This document shows, in pieces, positions 53,912 through 63,580 of a DNA stretch of 64,000 nucleotides; the stretch's first letter is position 1, and each line of letters opens with the position of its first letter. This stretch comes from Sphingobium lactosutens (GTDB lineage: Bacteria > Pseudomonadota > Alphaproteobacteria > Sphingomonadales > Sphingomonadaceae). The position numbers and the translations under genes are program-made. The DNA is taken from contig NZ_QJQX01000036.1 in assembly GCF_013393185.1 (NCBI RefSeq), positions 124,001-188,000 on the forward strand, given 5' to 3'. Below the pieces are notes generated by a model, which did not search any database, was not told where the DNA came from, and worked only from the letters and a program-made list of their open reading frames with translations.

Positions 53912-54041
53912 GGCCGTGTCTTTGCAAAATTTGCGCCCCAAATCCATCGCGCAACGATCATCATAACCTGCCCCCTGTCCTTTTCGCCGTTCCATCGGTA
54001 GAGAGGCCGCTTCCTTCGCTCTTTTGGGACCAGCATCGACC

Positions 54042-54842
54042 GTGGCACGCGAAATCACCGGATTTTCCAACCCGCTGGTGAAGCGCGTCCGATCCTTGCG
54101 CGAAAAGAAATATCGCAAGGCCGAAGGTCTTTTCCTGGCCGAAGGGCTGCGCATCCTGACCGAAGCGCGCGAGGAAGGCGTGCTGCCCGAAATGCTGTTC
54201 CACGCCGGATCGACGCACCCGCTGGCGCTGGGGCTGATCGATGCGATCGAGGCGAATGGCGGCGACGTGATCGAAACCACGCCCGATATCCTGTCCAAGA
54301 TCAGCGGCAAGGATAATGCCCAGGCCGTGGTCGGCGTCTATCGCGACCGCCTCACCCCGCTGGAGAAGCTGGACCGGAGCAAGGCCGACATCTGGATCGT
54401 CGCCCAGTCGCTGCGCGATCCCGGCAATCTCGGCACCATATTGCGCACCGGCGACGCGGTCGGCGCGGGCGGCCTCATCCTGATCGACGATTGCGTCGAT
54501 CCCTTCTCGGTCGAATCGGTGCGCGCCAGCATGGGCGCGCTCTTCACCCAATCCATCACCCAGGCGCGCTGGGGCGAGTTCATGCACTGGCTGCGGCAGG
54601 GACCGGGCGAACTGATCGGCACCAGCCTGAAAGCCACGCAGGATTATCAGGAACCGCGCTACCAAAGCCCCAGCTTCCTGCTGGTCGGCAATGAGGCGCA
54701 GGGCCTGCCCGAATCCTATGAGGCCGAATGCGACCAGCTGGTGAAGATGCCGATGCTGGGCAAGGCCGACAGCCTGAACGCGGCGGTGGCGACGGCCGTC
54801 ATGGCCTATGAACTGCTGAACCAGAAACGGAAACAACAATGA
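54042..54842 (+). CDS. SpoU-family RNA 2'-O-methyltransferase
   Basis: The 266-residue protein has an N-terminal RNA-binding domain (EITGFSNPLVKRVRSLREKKYRKAEGLFLAEG in the usual layout) and a SPOUT domain with AQSLRDPGNLGTILRT, LLVGNEAQGLP and LNAAVATAVMAYE motifs. It methylates a ribose in rRNA or tRNA. Initiation is taken at the GTG 54042, which gives the family N-terminus; TTG 54024 is the alternative. Confidence 0.9.
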   Translation: MAREITGFSNPLVKRVRSLREKKYRKAEGLFLAEGLRILTEAREEGVLPEMLFHAGSTHPLALGLIDAIEANGGDVIETTPDILSKISGKDNAQAVVGVYRDRLTPLEKLDRSKADIWIVAQSLRDPGNLGTILRTGDAVGAGGLILIDDCVDPFSVESVRASMGALFTQSITQARWGEFMHWLRQGPGELIGTSLKATQDYQEPRYQSPSFLLVGNEAQGLPESYEAECDQLVKMPMLGKADSLNAAVATAVMAYELLNQKRKQQ

Positions 54843-54844
54843 CC

Positions 54845-54924
54845 GTCATCCCAACAAAAGCTGGGATCTCTCTTTTCTTTTGAGGCGAACAGAAGAAAGG
54901 AAACGCCAGCTTTCGCTGGCATGA
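54845..54924. repeat. Dispersed inverted repeat, type C
   Basis: Arms CATCCCAACAAAAGCTGGGATCTC and the inverse ending in GCCAGCTTTCGCTGGCATGACG flank a short centre. It lies directly between the RNA methyltransferase stop and the start region of the MHS transporter. Confidence 0.7.
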
Positions 54925-54944
54925 CGAACGGGGGCAAAAACGAG

Positions 54945-56219
54945 ATGACAGCAGCAAACGGCATGGGCGAAATGTGGCGGCACAAGCGCGTGCTTGCGGC
55001 CAGCCTCATTGGCACGGCGGTGGAGTTTTACGACTTCTACATCTACGCCACCGCCGCGAGCCTGATCTTCCCTTCGCTCTTCTTCCCCGCTTCCTCGCCC
55101 ACGGCGCAGCTGATGGCCTCCTATGGCAGCCTCGCCCTCGCCTTCTTCGCCCGGCCCGTCGGCGCTGCCGTGTTCGGCCATTATGGCGACCGCATCGGGC
55201 GCAAGGCGACGCTGGTCGCCTCGCTGATGCTGATGGGCGGCTGCACGTTGCTGATCGGCTTCCTGCCGACTTATGCGATGATCGGCTATTGGGCGCCGCT
55301 GATGCTGTGCCTGCTGCGCTTCGGCCAGGGCTTTGGCCTCGGCGGCGAATGGGGCGGCGCGGCGCTGCTGGCGGTGGAAAACGCTCCACCCGGATGGCGC
55401 GCGCGCTTCGGCATGTTCCCGCAGCTTGGCGCGCCGGTCGGCTTCATCGCCGCCAACGGCCTGTTCCTGATCCTCGGCGCTTTCCTGACCGACGCGGATT
55501 TCTTCGCCTGGGGCTGGCGCCTGCCCTTCCTCGGCAGTGCGGTCCTTGTGATCCTCGGCCTCTGGGTCCGCCTCAAGCTCACCGAAACGCCGGAGTTCGC
55601 CGCCGCGCAAAAGGAAACCCCGCCGCCCGCCGTGCCGCTGGCGACTTTGCTGTCTTCGCACCTCGGCGCGGCGATCGCGGGCACCTTCGCCTGCGCCGCC
55701 TGTTTCGCCGTCTATTATATCGCGACCGCCTTTGCGCTCGGCTATGGCACCACCGCGCTCAGGATCGACCGCGAAATCTTCCTCGCGATCCAGCTCGGCG
55801 CGATCCTGTTCATGGCGCTCAGCATCATACTGGCCGGCTGGTGGTCGGATCGCACCAGCCCCACCACGGCGCTCGCCTGGGGCTGCGTCGGCACCGTGGC
55901 GATGGGCATCGTCTTCGGCCCGCTGATCGGTACCGGCGCGCTGCTGCCGATCTTCATCGCGCTCAGCCTCGCGCTGTTCGTCATGGGCTTCATCTACGGG
56001 CCATTGGGCGCCTATCTGCCGGCCCTCTTCCCGATCCAGCTGCGCTACACCGGCGCGTCCTTCGCCTTCAACCTGGGCGGCATAGTGGGCGGCGCGCTGG
56101 CCCCGATCGTCGCCACCTGGCTGATCGGCGCGCAGGGCGTCGGTCTGGTCGGCCTCTACATGTCGGCTGCCGCGCTCATCAGCCTTGGCGGCCTCTGGTT
56201 CACCAGCCGCAACCCCTAA
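54945..56219 (+). CDS. MFS transporter, metabolite:H+ symporter (MHS) family
   Basis: The 424-residue protein has 12 membrane segments and the MHS motif GTAVEFYDFYIYA near the start, with FGHYGDRIGRKATL in loop 2-3. Substrates of the family are organic acids, osmolytes or aromatic acids; not decidable here. An in-frame ATG at 54921 lies inside the type C repeat; ATG 54945 with a GGGGG site is preferred. Confidence 0.9.
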   Translation: MTAANGMGEMWRHKRVLAASLIGTAVEFYDFYIYATAASLIFPSLFFPASSPTAQLMASYGSLALAFFARPVGAAVFGHYGDRIGRKATLVASLMLMGGCTLLIGFLPTYAMIGYWAPLMLCLLRFGQGFGLGGEWGGAALLAVENAPPGWRARFGMFPQLGAPVGFIAANGLFLILGAFLTDADFFAWGWRLPFLGSAVLVILGLWVRLKLTETPEFAAAQKETPPPAVPLATLLSSHLGAAIAGTFACAACFAVYYIATAFALGYGTTALRIDREIFLAIQLGAILFMALSIILAGWWSDRTSPTTALAWGCVGTVAMGIVFGPLIGTGALLPIFIALSLALFVMGFIYGPLGAYLPALFPIQLRYTGASFAFNLGGIVGGALAPIVATWLIGAQGVGLVGLYMSAAALISLGGLWFTSRNP

Positions 56220-56220
56220 G

Positions 56221-56263
56221 GCATTCTGAAGCCGGCTGAAAGAGCCGGTGGCTCGCAGAATGC
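56221..56263. terminator. Bidirectional terminator-like hairpin
   Basis: GCATTCTG and CAGAATGC outer arms enclose a GCCGGCT/AGCCGG hairpin between the convergent MHS transporter and GNAT genes. There is no long T run on either side. Confidence 0.5.
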
Positions 56264-56279
56264 CGACAACAAGAGCGCT

Positions 56280-56792
56280 TCAGATCGCCTTGCGCATCAG
56301 CAGCATCGGCACGCCGCTATCCTCGAACGGGCGCACGCCCTCGAACCCGAAGCTGTGGTAGAGCGGCACCCCCGCCATCGTGCCCGACAGTTCGAGCGCG
56401 GCGAAGCCCTCCGCCTTCGCCGCCGCCTCACATAGCGACAGGATCATCGTCCCCACGCCCTTCCGCACATGGTCGGGATGGGTATACATCGCCCGCACCC
56501 GCGCCGGCTCGCTCGCCGGGTCGAGCAGCCGGTCGTTGCGCCCGGCGCTGTGATTGCCGCCATAGGCGGTCGCGCGCCGGCTCCAGCCGCCGCACCCCGC
56601 AATGTCGCCGCCATCCTCGATCACGAAATAGGTGCCGTCCGCGATCAGCCGGCTGTCCAGCCCCATGAAGGCATGGCTGGTCTGCACCTGCTCGGGCGTC
56701 AGGAAAGTGGATTGCAGCCGGTCGATGGCCAGAGTCATGACAGCGGACAGCGCCGCTTCATCGGCGGGCGTGGCAAGGCGGTGGGTCAGCAT
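56280..56792 (-). CDS. GNAT-family N-acetyltransferase
   Basis: The 170-residue protein has the acetyl-CoA binding motif (VRAMYTHPDHVRKGVGTMIL) and the GVPLYHSFGF segment of GNAT enzymes. An SRRATAYGGN loop and LLDPASEPARV precede the motif as in many plant-type/bacterial PhnO-like members. Substrate unknown. It lies 69 bp downstream of the TonB receptor stop, on the same strand. Confidence 0.87.
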   Translation of the reverse strand: MLTHRLATPADEAALSAVMTLAIDRLQSTFLTPEQVQTSHAFMGLDSRLIADGTYFVIEDGGDIAGCGGWSRRATAYGGNHSAGRNDRLLDPASEPARVRAMYTHPDHVRKGVGTMILSLCEAAAKAEGFAALELSGTMAGVPLYHSFGFEGVRPFEDSGVPMLLMRKAI

Positions 56793-56861
56793 GGCCCGCT
56801 CATGAATGGAAGCAGCCGGCCCCGCAAGGGACCGGCTGCGCGAAGATGGGAGGGGGAGGGA

Positions 56862-59534
56862 TCAGAATTTGAAGCCGACCTTCCCATACCAGAAACCGCC
56901 GTTGAAGCCGAAGGGCGACACGTCGGGATAGATATCGCCGGTGAAGCGGCCACCGGTCGAGGCATAGACCGGACCCAGCGTCCCCTTCGTATTGGAGAAT
57001 TTGTCAGGATAGTTGCTGAAGATATTCTGGGCGCCCGCGCTCAACGTGAAATTCTCGTTGATCTCGTAGCTGACCTCCAGGTCGAACACGAACTCGCTGC
57101 CGAAGGTCTGCGACACCGGGCCGTCATCCGTCACGGTATATTTGCCGTACCAGTTCATGCGTCCCAAAATGGACAGCGGCCCTGCGGTCCAGTTTTCGGT
57201 CAGGATGACGCGGGTCTTGGGCAGCGTCTTTTCCAGCTGGGCGACGCGCACATCCGATACCACCGTGGGATCGCGATCCGTGACCTTGGTCTTGTTCCAG
57301 TTGAAGGCCAGGGTCGAATTGAGCGAGCCGAGGTCGCCCACCATGAAGCGATAGCTGCCGACCACGTCGATGCCCTGCGTCCGCGTGTCGAACGCGTTGG
57401 TCAGGAACTGCACCTCGTTGACCGTGGCATAGTTGGCCAGGCCGAGCGACTGGAGCGTCGGCCGGTCCGCATCCGCGATCACGAAGGTGCCAGACGTACC
57501 GATGCGGTCCTTCACCTTGATATTATAATAGTCGATCGTCAGCGTCGCGCCCGGCGCAGGCGTGAAGACCGTGCCGACCGAGAAGCTGACGGATTCCTCG
57601 GGCGTCAGCGACTTGGCGCCCAGATAGGCGGCGACCGGACTCGTGACCGGCAGGGTCATCGATTCGATCGCGTTCGGGTTGCCGGGGTTGAAGGTCGTGG
57701 CGATGCTGCTCGAATTGACCTGTCCCGGCGTCGGCGCGCGGAAACCGGTCGCCACCGTGCCGCGCAGGGCTAGGATGTCGGGCACGACGGCATAGCGGGC
57801 GGAGAATTTGCCCGTGGTCGAGTTGCCGAAGTCGGACAGATGTTCGTAGCGGCCGGCGATGCCGAAGGACAATTGGTCGGTCACGTCGCCTTCGATGTCG
57901 ATATAGAGGCCCTTGGAATTGCGGCTGCTCTCACCCGCGATCGCCGGGCCATAGCCGGGAAAGCCGTTGGCGCCGACCGGCAGGGTCACGGACAATTGCG
58001 TGCCGTCGGCATTCAGCACCGGCGTTCCGTCCTGATGGAAGACGAGGTTGCCGGTATAGGGACCGACCGCATAGGAGGCCGCGTCGCCCAGGCCCAGCTC
58101 ATAGGATTCGCGGAAATATTGCCCGCCAAAGGCGATGGTGATCGGGCTGGCGAAGCCGACTTCCCAGGGATAGCTGAAGTCCGCGTTGAACAGGGTTTCG
58201 CGCTGTTGCAGCTTGCCCAGATAAAATTCGGTCGGCGACGTGATGCCCAGCGAGGGGTTCATCGTGCCGTTCATCGAATATTTCAGCGTCGACTGGCCAT
58301 AGCTGCCCGACAGGTCGTAGTTCAGGCCGAAGCCCGTCGTGCCCTTATAGCCGACCGTGCCCGAAATATCGTCGATCTTGCCGAAGAAGATCGGGGTGAA
58401 GCCGCCCGAATAGACGCAGCTCCAGTTCTGCACCAGCGGATCGGAGCAGGTCGCGACCTGCGTATAATCGCGCGTGGTCGGATCATAGCCGTTTGGCGCA
58501 TAGACATTGCCGCCAGCCGCACCAGTCTGAATGCCCGGCAGCGTGTTGTCGAAATCGGTGAAATAATCGTTGAAGATGCCGTTATGGCCGAAGCTGTTGC
58601 CTTCGATATCGACACCGGCGGTGTCAACCGATTGGCGATAGTTGAAGCTTTCCTCCTGGAAGCTGTGGCCATAATTGCCGAAGAAATAGACGCTGCTGTC
58701 ATCGCTGAGGTCGAAATGGCCGTTGGCGAAGATGCGGTAGGATTCCATCTTCGGATTGCCGTAGCGCTGCGCCAGCGCGGGCACGCCGATGTCGGGCTGC
58801 TCCTGCGCCAGCAGATGGGCGCCGGCGCGGGTGACGCCACGGCTGGTCTTGCCGGCGTTCACATATTCGCCGCTGATGTTGATGACGCCGCTGTCGCCCA
58901 GCTTGAAGCCAGCGTTCAGCGCCACCTGAACATCCTTGCCATCACCGCGATAATATTGGCCGTAGCGGGCATAGCCGGAATAGCCGACATCGTCGCGCAG
59001 CGTCATGTTGATGACGCCCGCGATCGCATCCGATCCATATTGCGCCGATGCGCCGTCGCGCAGCACTTCGACCGCCTTCACCGCGATCGCGGGGATCTGC
59101 GCAAGGTCGGCGGAATGGGCGCCCGCCGACTGGGCGTTGGCGCCGATCTGCACCAGCGCGCTGCGGTGCATGCGCTTGCCGTTCACCAGCACCAGCGTCT
59201 GGTCGGGCGCCAGGCCGCGCAGGTTGGGGGGACGGACGAAGGAGGAACCGTCGCCGATCGCATAGCGCGCGACCGAGAAGGAGGGGACGAGATTCTGGAT
59301 GACCTGGTTCATGTCGGCCGTGCCCTGCTTCTGCAGTTCCTGGCCGGAATAGACGTCGATCGGCGTCGGCGATTCCGCAACCGTGCGGTCGGTGCGACGG
59401 GTGCCGGTGACGATGATGGTTTGACCCGATGCCGCCGCCGGTTCTTGCGGTGCAGCATCCTGCGCCAATGCGGGCATCGAATAGAAGAGCGCGACGGCAA
59501 TGGCGCCGCGCGAAATCAGACCCTCATATTTCAT
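56862..59534 (-). CDS. TonB-dependent receptor
   Basis: The 890-residue receptor has a signal peptide (ending PALAQ), a TonB box-like TIIVTGTRR, a plug (TLVLVNGKRMHRSALV; QYGSDAIAGVINMTL) and a barrel ending in aromatic GKVGFKF. It is clearly related to the receptor at 48468-50999. The ATG at 59534 is used; the TTG 15 bp upstream is less likely. It has no linked periplasmic enzyme, so its ligand is unknown. Confidence 0.9.
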   Translation of the reverse strand: MKYEGLISRGAIAVALFYSMPALAQDAAPQEPAAASGQTIIVTGTRRTDRTVAESPTPIDVYSGQELQKQGTADMNQVIQNLVPSFSVARYAIGDGSSFVRPPNLRGLAPDQTLVLVNGKRMHRSALVQIGANAQSAGAHSADLAQIPAIAVKAVEVLRDGASAQYGSDAIAGVINMTLRDDVGYSGYARYGQYYRGDGKDVQVALNAGFKLGDSGVINISGEYVNAGKTSRGVTRAGAHLLAQEQPDIGVPALAQRYGNPKMESYRIFANGHFDLSDDSSVYFFGNYGHSFQEESFNYRQSVDTAGVDIEGNSFGHNGIFNDYFTDFDNTLPGIQTGAAGGNVYAPNGYDPTTRDYTQVATCSDPLVQNWSCVYSGGFTPIFFGKIDDISGTVGYKGTTGFGLNYDLSGSYGQSTLKYSMNGTMNPSLGITSPTEFYLGKLQQRETLFNADFSYPWEVGFASPITIAFGGQYFRESYELGLGDAASYAVGPYTGNLVFHQDGTPVLNADGTQLSVTLPVGANGFPGYGPAIAGESSRNSKGLYIDIEGDVTDQLSFGIAGRYEHLSDFGNSTTGKFSARYAVVPDILALRGTVATGFRAPTPGQVNSSSIATTFNPGNPNAIESMTLPVTSPVAAYLGAKSLTPEESVSFSVGTVFTPAPGATLTIDYYNIKVKDRIGTSGTFVIADADRPTLQSLGLANYATVNEVQFLTNAFDTRTQGIDVVGSYRFMVGDLGSLNSTLAFNWNKTKVTDRDPTVVSDVRVAQLEKTLPKTRVILTENWTAGPLSILGRMNWYGKYTVTDDGPVSQTFGSEFVFDLEVSYEINENFTLSAGAQNIFSNYPDKFSNTKGTLGPVYASTGGRFTGDIYPDVSPFGFNGGFWYGKVGFKF

Positions 59535-59865
59535 CCAAAAAGCCCCCAATTATGTCTTGTACAGAGGCCTTTTCGACATCCCCTTCCGACCCGTTTACCC
59601 TGACTTGCCAAGGCCGCATGAATAGGTGGCCGAAATCGGGGATTTCGGCGCGGGACTATTCAGCAACATCTGGAAACGGAAGGCTGGCACAAATCCACCA
59701 AGGGAGAAATGGCCCTTTTTTGCAGTGCCGCATAATCTGTTGCGCCTGCGAAGGTCGGACGTATGTCCGAATTTGTCAAATCATTGCAACATATAGAAAA
59801 AGGCGGCACCCCATGGGGGCACCGCCTGTTTCTTTTTTACAACTGTCAAGAAGCGATTTGGACTA
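59535..59865. other. Intergenic region between the TonB receptor and rplS
   Basis: No gene is supported. It holds the promoter region of the receptor, a CCGAAATC/GATTTCGG hairpin (about 59632-59650), a TCGGAC/GTCCGA hairpin (about 59753-59769) and the rplS terminator. Confidence 0.6.
59795..59827 (-). terminator. Intrinsic terminator after rplS
   Basis: On the minus strand a GC-rich stem AGGCGG...CCGCCT with CCCC/GGGG inner pairs is followed by TTTTTC. It lies about 40 bp after the rplS stop codon. Confidence 0.85.
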
Positions 59866-60234
59866 TCAGCCCTCGCTGCGCACGTCGCGGCGCTCGGCGA
59901 TGCGAGCGCGCTTGCCGGTGCGGCCGCGCAGATAGTAAAGCTTCGCACGACGCACGACGCCGCGACGGACGACGGTGATCGAATCGATGTTGGGCGAATA
60001 GAGCGGGAACACGCGCTCCACGCCCTCGCCGAACGAGATCTTGCGCACGGTGAAGTTGGAACCCATGCCCTTGTTCGAACGGGCGATGCACACGCCTTCA
60101 TAGTTCTGAACGCGGCTGCGCTCGCCTTCGATGACCTTCACGCCGACGCGCAGGGTGTCGCCGGGGCGGAAGTCGGGAATATCCTTGGCGAGGGCGGCAA
60201 TGTTTTCCGCCTCGATCTGCTGGATGATGTTCAT
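59866..60234 (-). CDS. rplS: 50S ribosomal protein L19
   Basis: The 122-residue protein is L19 of the large ribosomal subunit at the 30S interface, with [33 protein letters not shown] in pieces and the end [18 protein letters not shown]. It lies 6 bp after trmD, the normal partner, and is followed by a strong terminator. Confidence 0.98.
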   Translation of the reverse strand: MNIIQQIEAENIAALAKDIPDFRPGDTLRVGVKVIEGERSRVQNYEGVCIARSNKGMGSNFTVRKISFGEGVERVFPLYSPNIDSITVVRRGVVRRAKLYYLRGRTGKRARIAERRDVRSEG

Positions 60235-60240
60235 ATAACG

Positions 60241-60978
60241 TCAGTCCTTGGTCTTTTGCTGCGCACCAGAGGGCGACTGGTCCCGAACGCCGATATGGCG
60301 TTCCCAAAGGTCCGGCCGCCTTAGCCGTGTATCGACCTCCGCCTGTTGTTTCCGCCAGGCGGCGATCTTCGCATGATCCCCCGATCGCAACACTTCGGGG
60401 ATCGCGCGCCCCTCCCATTCCACCGGGCGGGTATAGTGCGGATATTCGAGCAACCCCGTTTCAAAGGATTCCTCGACTCCGCTGGAAGCCGCGCCCATTA
60501 CACCGGGAAGCAGCCGAACACAAGCATCGAGCAGCAGCAAAGCCGCCATTTCCCCGCCCGACAGGATGATGTCTCCCATGCTGACCTGCTCGATCGGGCG
60601 GGCGTCGAAAATCCGCTCGTCAAACCCCTCGAACCGGCCGCACAGGATCGTTGCGCCCGGCCCCGCCGCCAGTTCGCGCACGCGCGCCTGCGTAATGGGC
60701 TTGCCGCGCGGCGTCATCGCAAGCACCGGCAGGTCGGATCGCCTTTCCAGCGCATGGTCGACCGCATGGCCCAGGATGTCGGCGCGCAGCACCATGCCCG
60801 CCCCACCGCCTGCCGGCGTATCGTCCACGGTGCGATGCCGGTCGGCGGCGAAATCGCGGATATGGATGGGATGGCAGGCCCATTTACCCTCGGCCAGCGC
60901 CCTGCCCGCGAGCGACACGCCCAGCGGCCCAGGAAACATCTCGGGATAGAGGGTCAGGATTTGCGCGGTGAAGCTCAT
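60241..60978 (-). CDS. trmD: tRNA (guanine-N1-)-methyltransferase
   Basis: TrmD methylates G37 of tRNAs that read CNN codons. The 245-residue SPOUT enzyme has the N-terminus [16 protein letters not shown], the knot motifs [11 protein letters not shown] and [11 protein letters not shown], and the [10 protein letters not shown] end of the domain. It overlaps the upstream membrane protein by ATGA. The usual rpsP and rimM partners are absent upstream. Confidence 0.97.
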   Translation of the reverse strand: MSFTAQILTLYPEMFPGPLGVSLAGRALAEGKWACHPIHIRDFAADRHRTVDDTPAGGGAGMVLRADILGHAVDHALERRSDLPVLAMTPRGKPITQARVRELAAGPGATILCGRFEGFDERIFDARPIEQVSMGDIILSGGEMAALLLLDACVRLLPGVMGAASSGVEESFETGLLEYPHYTRPVEWEGRAIPEVLRSGDHAKIAAWRKQQAEVDTRLRRPDLWERHIGVRDQSPSGAQQKTKD

Positions 60979-61298
60979 TTACGATAGCCTTGGACGATCA
61001 GATACACGATGGCGAAGGCCACAAGATAGAGGATGAGCGCCGTCAGGCCGAGCATCATCGAACCCGCCATCGCCATGCCGCATGCGTCGACGCCGCAATC
61101 CTGCTTCGACGCCATGGCCGCCCGCAGGAACACGAAAGCCGCCAGCAGACAGGCCAGCAGTGGAAGCGGCAGCGCGGACAGCAGCGCGATGCGCCGGCTG
61201 CTCCAGCGCGGCCGCAGGGCGACGATCCAGTGCGAACACAGGACCGACAGGGCGGTGATCGCCAGACCGGAAATGAAGACCAGCCCGATGTCGCTCAT
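60975..61298 (-). CDS. Small membrane protein of unknown function
   Basis: The 107-residue protein has three hydrophobic segments ([57 protein letters not shown]) and two Cys residues between segments two and three (DCGVDACG). It overlaps its upstream neighbour and trmD by 4 bp each. Family not recognised. Confidence 0.75.
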   Translation of the reverse strand: MSDIGLVFISGLAITALSVLCSHWIVALRPRWSSRRIALLSALPLPLLACLLAAFVFLRAAMASKQDCGVDACGMAMAGSMMLGLTALILYLVAFAIVYLIVQGYRK

Positions 61299-61570
61299 GT
61301 CCGACGCCTTTTCCGCATCCAGGCCGCCGACATGCCGCCCGCCAGGCAGATGGCGCCGCAAATGGTGAGGACGACGCCGATATTCAGCAGCAGGTCGGCA
61401 AAGGGCCGTTCGGGATGCAGGAGCGATGGCAGGATGAACAGCATCGGCAGCGGGCAGATCAAGCCGACGGCGGCCGCGACCTTCACCCAGCGCGGCCATC
61501 CGATCCCGAACAGTCGCCATCCCGCGACGAGCATCATCAGCAGATAGATAGCGGTGACGATCTGGGCCAT
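61295..61570 (-). CDS. Small membrane protein of unknown function
   Basis: The 91-residue protein has about three hydrophobic segments and a basic C-terminus (MRKRRRT). Its stop overlaps the next gene start as ATGA, so it opens an operon with the second small membrane protein, trmD and rplS. Family not recognised. Confidence 0.75.
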   Translation of the reverse strand: MAQIVTAIYLLMMLVAGWRLFGIGWPRWVKVAAAVGLICPLPMLFILPSLLHPERPFADLLLNIGVVLTICGAICLAGGMSAAWMRKRRRT

Positions 61571-61682
61571 CGCCGCCGCTTAGAGCGAATCCCGGTCGGA
61601 GGGAACATCTGACGGCCGGAAAATCGCGGAAACAGAGGGGCACGCCGAAGCAAGCCCGCACCGGCATCCCGTTCCCCGCCGA

Positions 61683-63185
61683 TCAGGGCAGCTTGATCGC
61701 CAGCTTCAGCTCCTGAATCTGCGCCGTTACGGTCGGCGCCAGCAGGATCGTCCCGGCTACCCTGCCCCGCTCGCAACGCCAGGTGAAGCTGCCCGACAGG
61801 TTGCCCGTGGCGGTGACGGGCGCATCGGTGCTGCACGCGCCGACCTCGCGCTTCAGCGTGGCGAGTTTCTTCGCCCAGTTGTCCATGTCGCTGTCCATCA
61901 GGAAGTTCATCGCCAGCCGGTCCTGCGCCACGCCGACACTCCCCGCGGCATAGATTCGCCCTGCCGCCCCATAGCCATCCGCCAGCAGCGCCGACACCGG
62001 CACGTCGCCCGCGATCAGCGCCCCCGCCTGCTTCAGCGCCAGCGCCGCATCCCAGGCCGGCCCTGCGCCGCCATTATAGGTGCGGTTGGTGAAGACGAAG
62101 ATGCCGACGCCATAATCGGGCATCAGCATCACATGGCTGCCATAGCCCGGATAGCCGCCGCCATGCGCCAAGGTCAGCCCCAGATCGCAATCCTGCGCGA
62201 TCCGCATGGCAAAACCATAGGCCGCCGCCTGTCGGCAGGCGGTCGGCCCGCTCTTCCCATTGCGCTGGGCGATGGTGACGAAATTGCTCCCCTCCGCCAG
62301 CATCCGCACGGCCGATCGCGATACCGGCCCGGTTTCGGCCTCATCGCGCGCCGGCCAGGCCGACAGCAGGAAGGCGACCCAACGCGCGTAGTCGGCGGCG
62401 CTCGTCTGCAGCCCGCCCATCGCGCCGAAGGCGCCATCCGCCATGGTCGGCTCATTCTTCCACCGGCCATCCTCCCAGCGATAGCCGAGCGCACGGCGCT
62501 CCAGCGGCCATTCGCTCACCTCATAGCCGCTCGATGTCATGCCGAGCGGCGCCAGCAGGCTCCTTTCGACATAAGCCCGATAGGACATGCCGCTCACATG
62601 GGCGATAATCCGCCCCAGCAGCGCATAGCCGAAATTGCTATATTCATAGCGGCTGCCCGGCGCGGTGCTGAACGGCACGCCCTGCGCCAATATCCTGCTG
62701 AACTCGTCCTGCGGCATCGGCGTCTGCCGGTCGCCCCAGGGATTGTCGTCGACGAAACCCGCGCTGTGGGTCAGCAGGTCGCGAATGCGGATATGCGGAC
62801 TGTCCTTGGTCGGATAGGTCCAGCCGCGCATTTCGGGGACATATTTTTCCGCCAGATCGTCGAGCGACAGCTTGCCATCCTCGCGCAGCTTCAGGATCGA
62901 CAGGGCGGTGAAAGCCTTGGTCATCGACGCGATGCGGAACAGGCTGTCGGGCGTCACCGGCCGCTTCTGGACCAGATCCTGCACGCCCAGCCCCTTCACA
63001 TGGACCAGCCGCCCGTTGGCGACGATGCCATAGACCAGTCCCTGCGTATGGCTATCGACCTGAAAGTCGGCGAACAGACGGTCGATTTCGGGCATGGCGG
63101 CAGCGATCTTCTTCTCATCGGCCGCCCTGGCCGTCGCGGGGAGGAAGGCCAGAAGCAGCAGCAAGGGGAAGAAGCGTCGCGTCAC
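61683..63185 (-). CDS. Secreted serine hydrolase, class C beta-lactamase fold
   Basis: The 500-residue protein has a Sec signal (MTRRFFPLLLLLAFLPATARA) and a penicillin-binding-like hydrolase domain with S87-x2-K90 (IASMTK), YSN (YEYSNFGY) and HGGGYPG. The extra C-terminal domain (about 400-500) is typical of periplasmic esterase/peptidase members. Substrate unknown. The start is a GTG overlapping the vapC stop as GTGA. Confidence 0.9.
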   Translation of the reverse strand: MTRRFFPLLLLLAFLPATARAADEKKIAAAMPEIDRLFADFQVDSHTQGLVYGIVANGRLVHVKGLGVQDLVQKRPVTPDSLFRIASMTKAFTALSILKLREDGKLSLDDLAEKYVPEMRGWTYPTKDSPHIRIRDLLTHSAGFVDDNPWGDRQTPMPQDEFSRILAQGVPFSTAPGSRYEYSNFGYALLGRIIAHVSGMSYRAYVERSLLAPLGMTSSGYEVSEWPLERRALGYRWEDGRWKNEPTMADGAFGAMGGLQTSAADYARWVAFLLSAWPARDEAETGPVSRSAVRMLAEGSNFVTIAQRNGKSGPTACRQAAAYGFAMRIAQDCDLGLTLAHGGGYPGYGSHVMLMPDYGVGIFVFTNRTYNGGAGPAWDAALALKQAGALIAGDVPVSALLADGYGAAGRIYAAGSVGVAQDRLAMNFLMDSDMDNWAKKLATLKREVGACSTDAPVTATGNLSGSFTWRCERGRVAGTILLAPTVTAQIQELKLAIKLP

Positions 63186-63580
63186 CGGGTCCAGTCCTCC
63201 ACCTTCAGGCCAGGGATATCGCCAAAGTCCTTCGGATTGCGCGTCACCAGCACCATGCCGAGCGCCAGCGCATGGGTGCCGATCAGACGATCGAAGCCGT
63301 TTCGGCGGACGCCCGCCTGCCGCATGACGCCGGCGTAGACGCGCGCAGCCGTGTCGTCGAAAGGCGCGATGCGCAGCAGGGACAGGAAACTGTCAATCCG
63401 TCGCCCGTCTCCAACCGGATCGGCCGACGAGCGGTTGCCCACCCGTAATTCGGCGGCAGTGATCGCCGAAACGGTCAACGCGCCGAATGACCCGGCCATG
63501 CGTTCGGCCAGAACCGCGCTGCGTCCCAGCAGGAAGTCGATGCAGACATTGGTATCGAGCAGATAGGCAGGCGCGGTCAT
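63182..63580 (-). CDS. vapC: VapC-type PIN-domain toxin
   Basis: The 132-residue PIN protein is probably an RNase toxin. Acidic active-site positions are D9 (LLDTN), E44 (TAAEL), D97 (NGFDRLI) and D118. It overlaps vapB by ATGA and the serine hydrolase by GTGA, so the toxin message may continue into the hydrolase gene. Confidence 0.92.
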   Translation of the reverse strand: MTAPAYLLDTNVCIDFLLGRSAVLAERMAGSFGALTVSAITAAELRVGNRSSADPVGDGRRIDSFLSLLRIAPFDDTAARVYAGVMRQAGVRRNGFDRLIGTHALALGMVLVTRNPKDFGDIPGLKVEDWTR

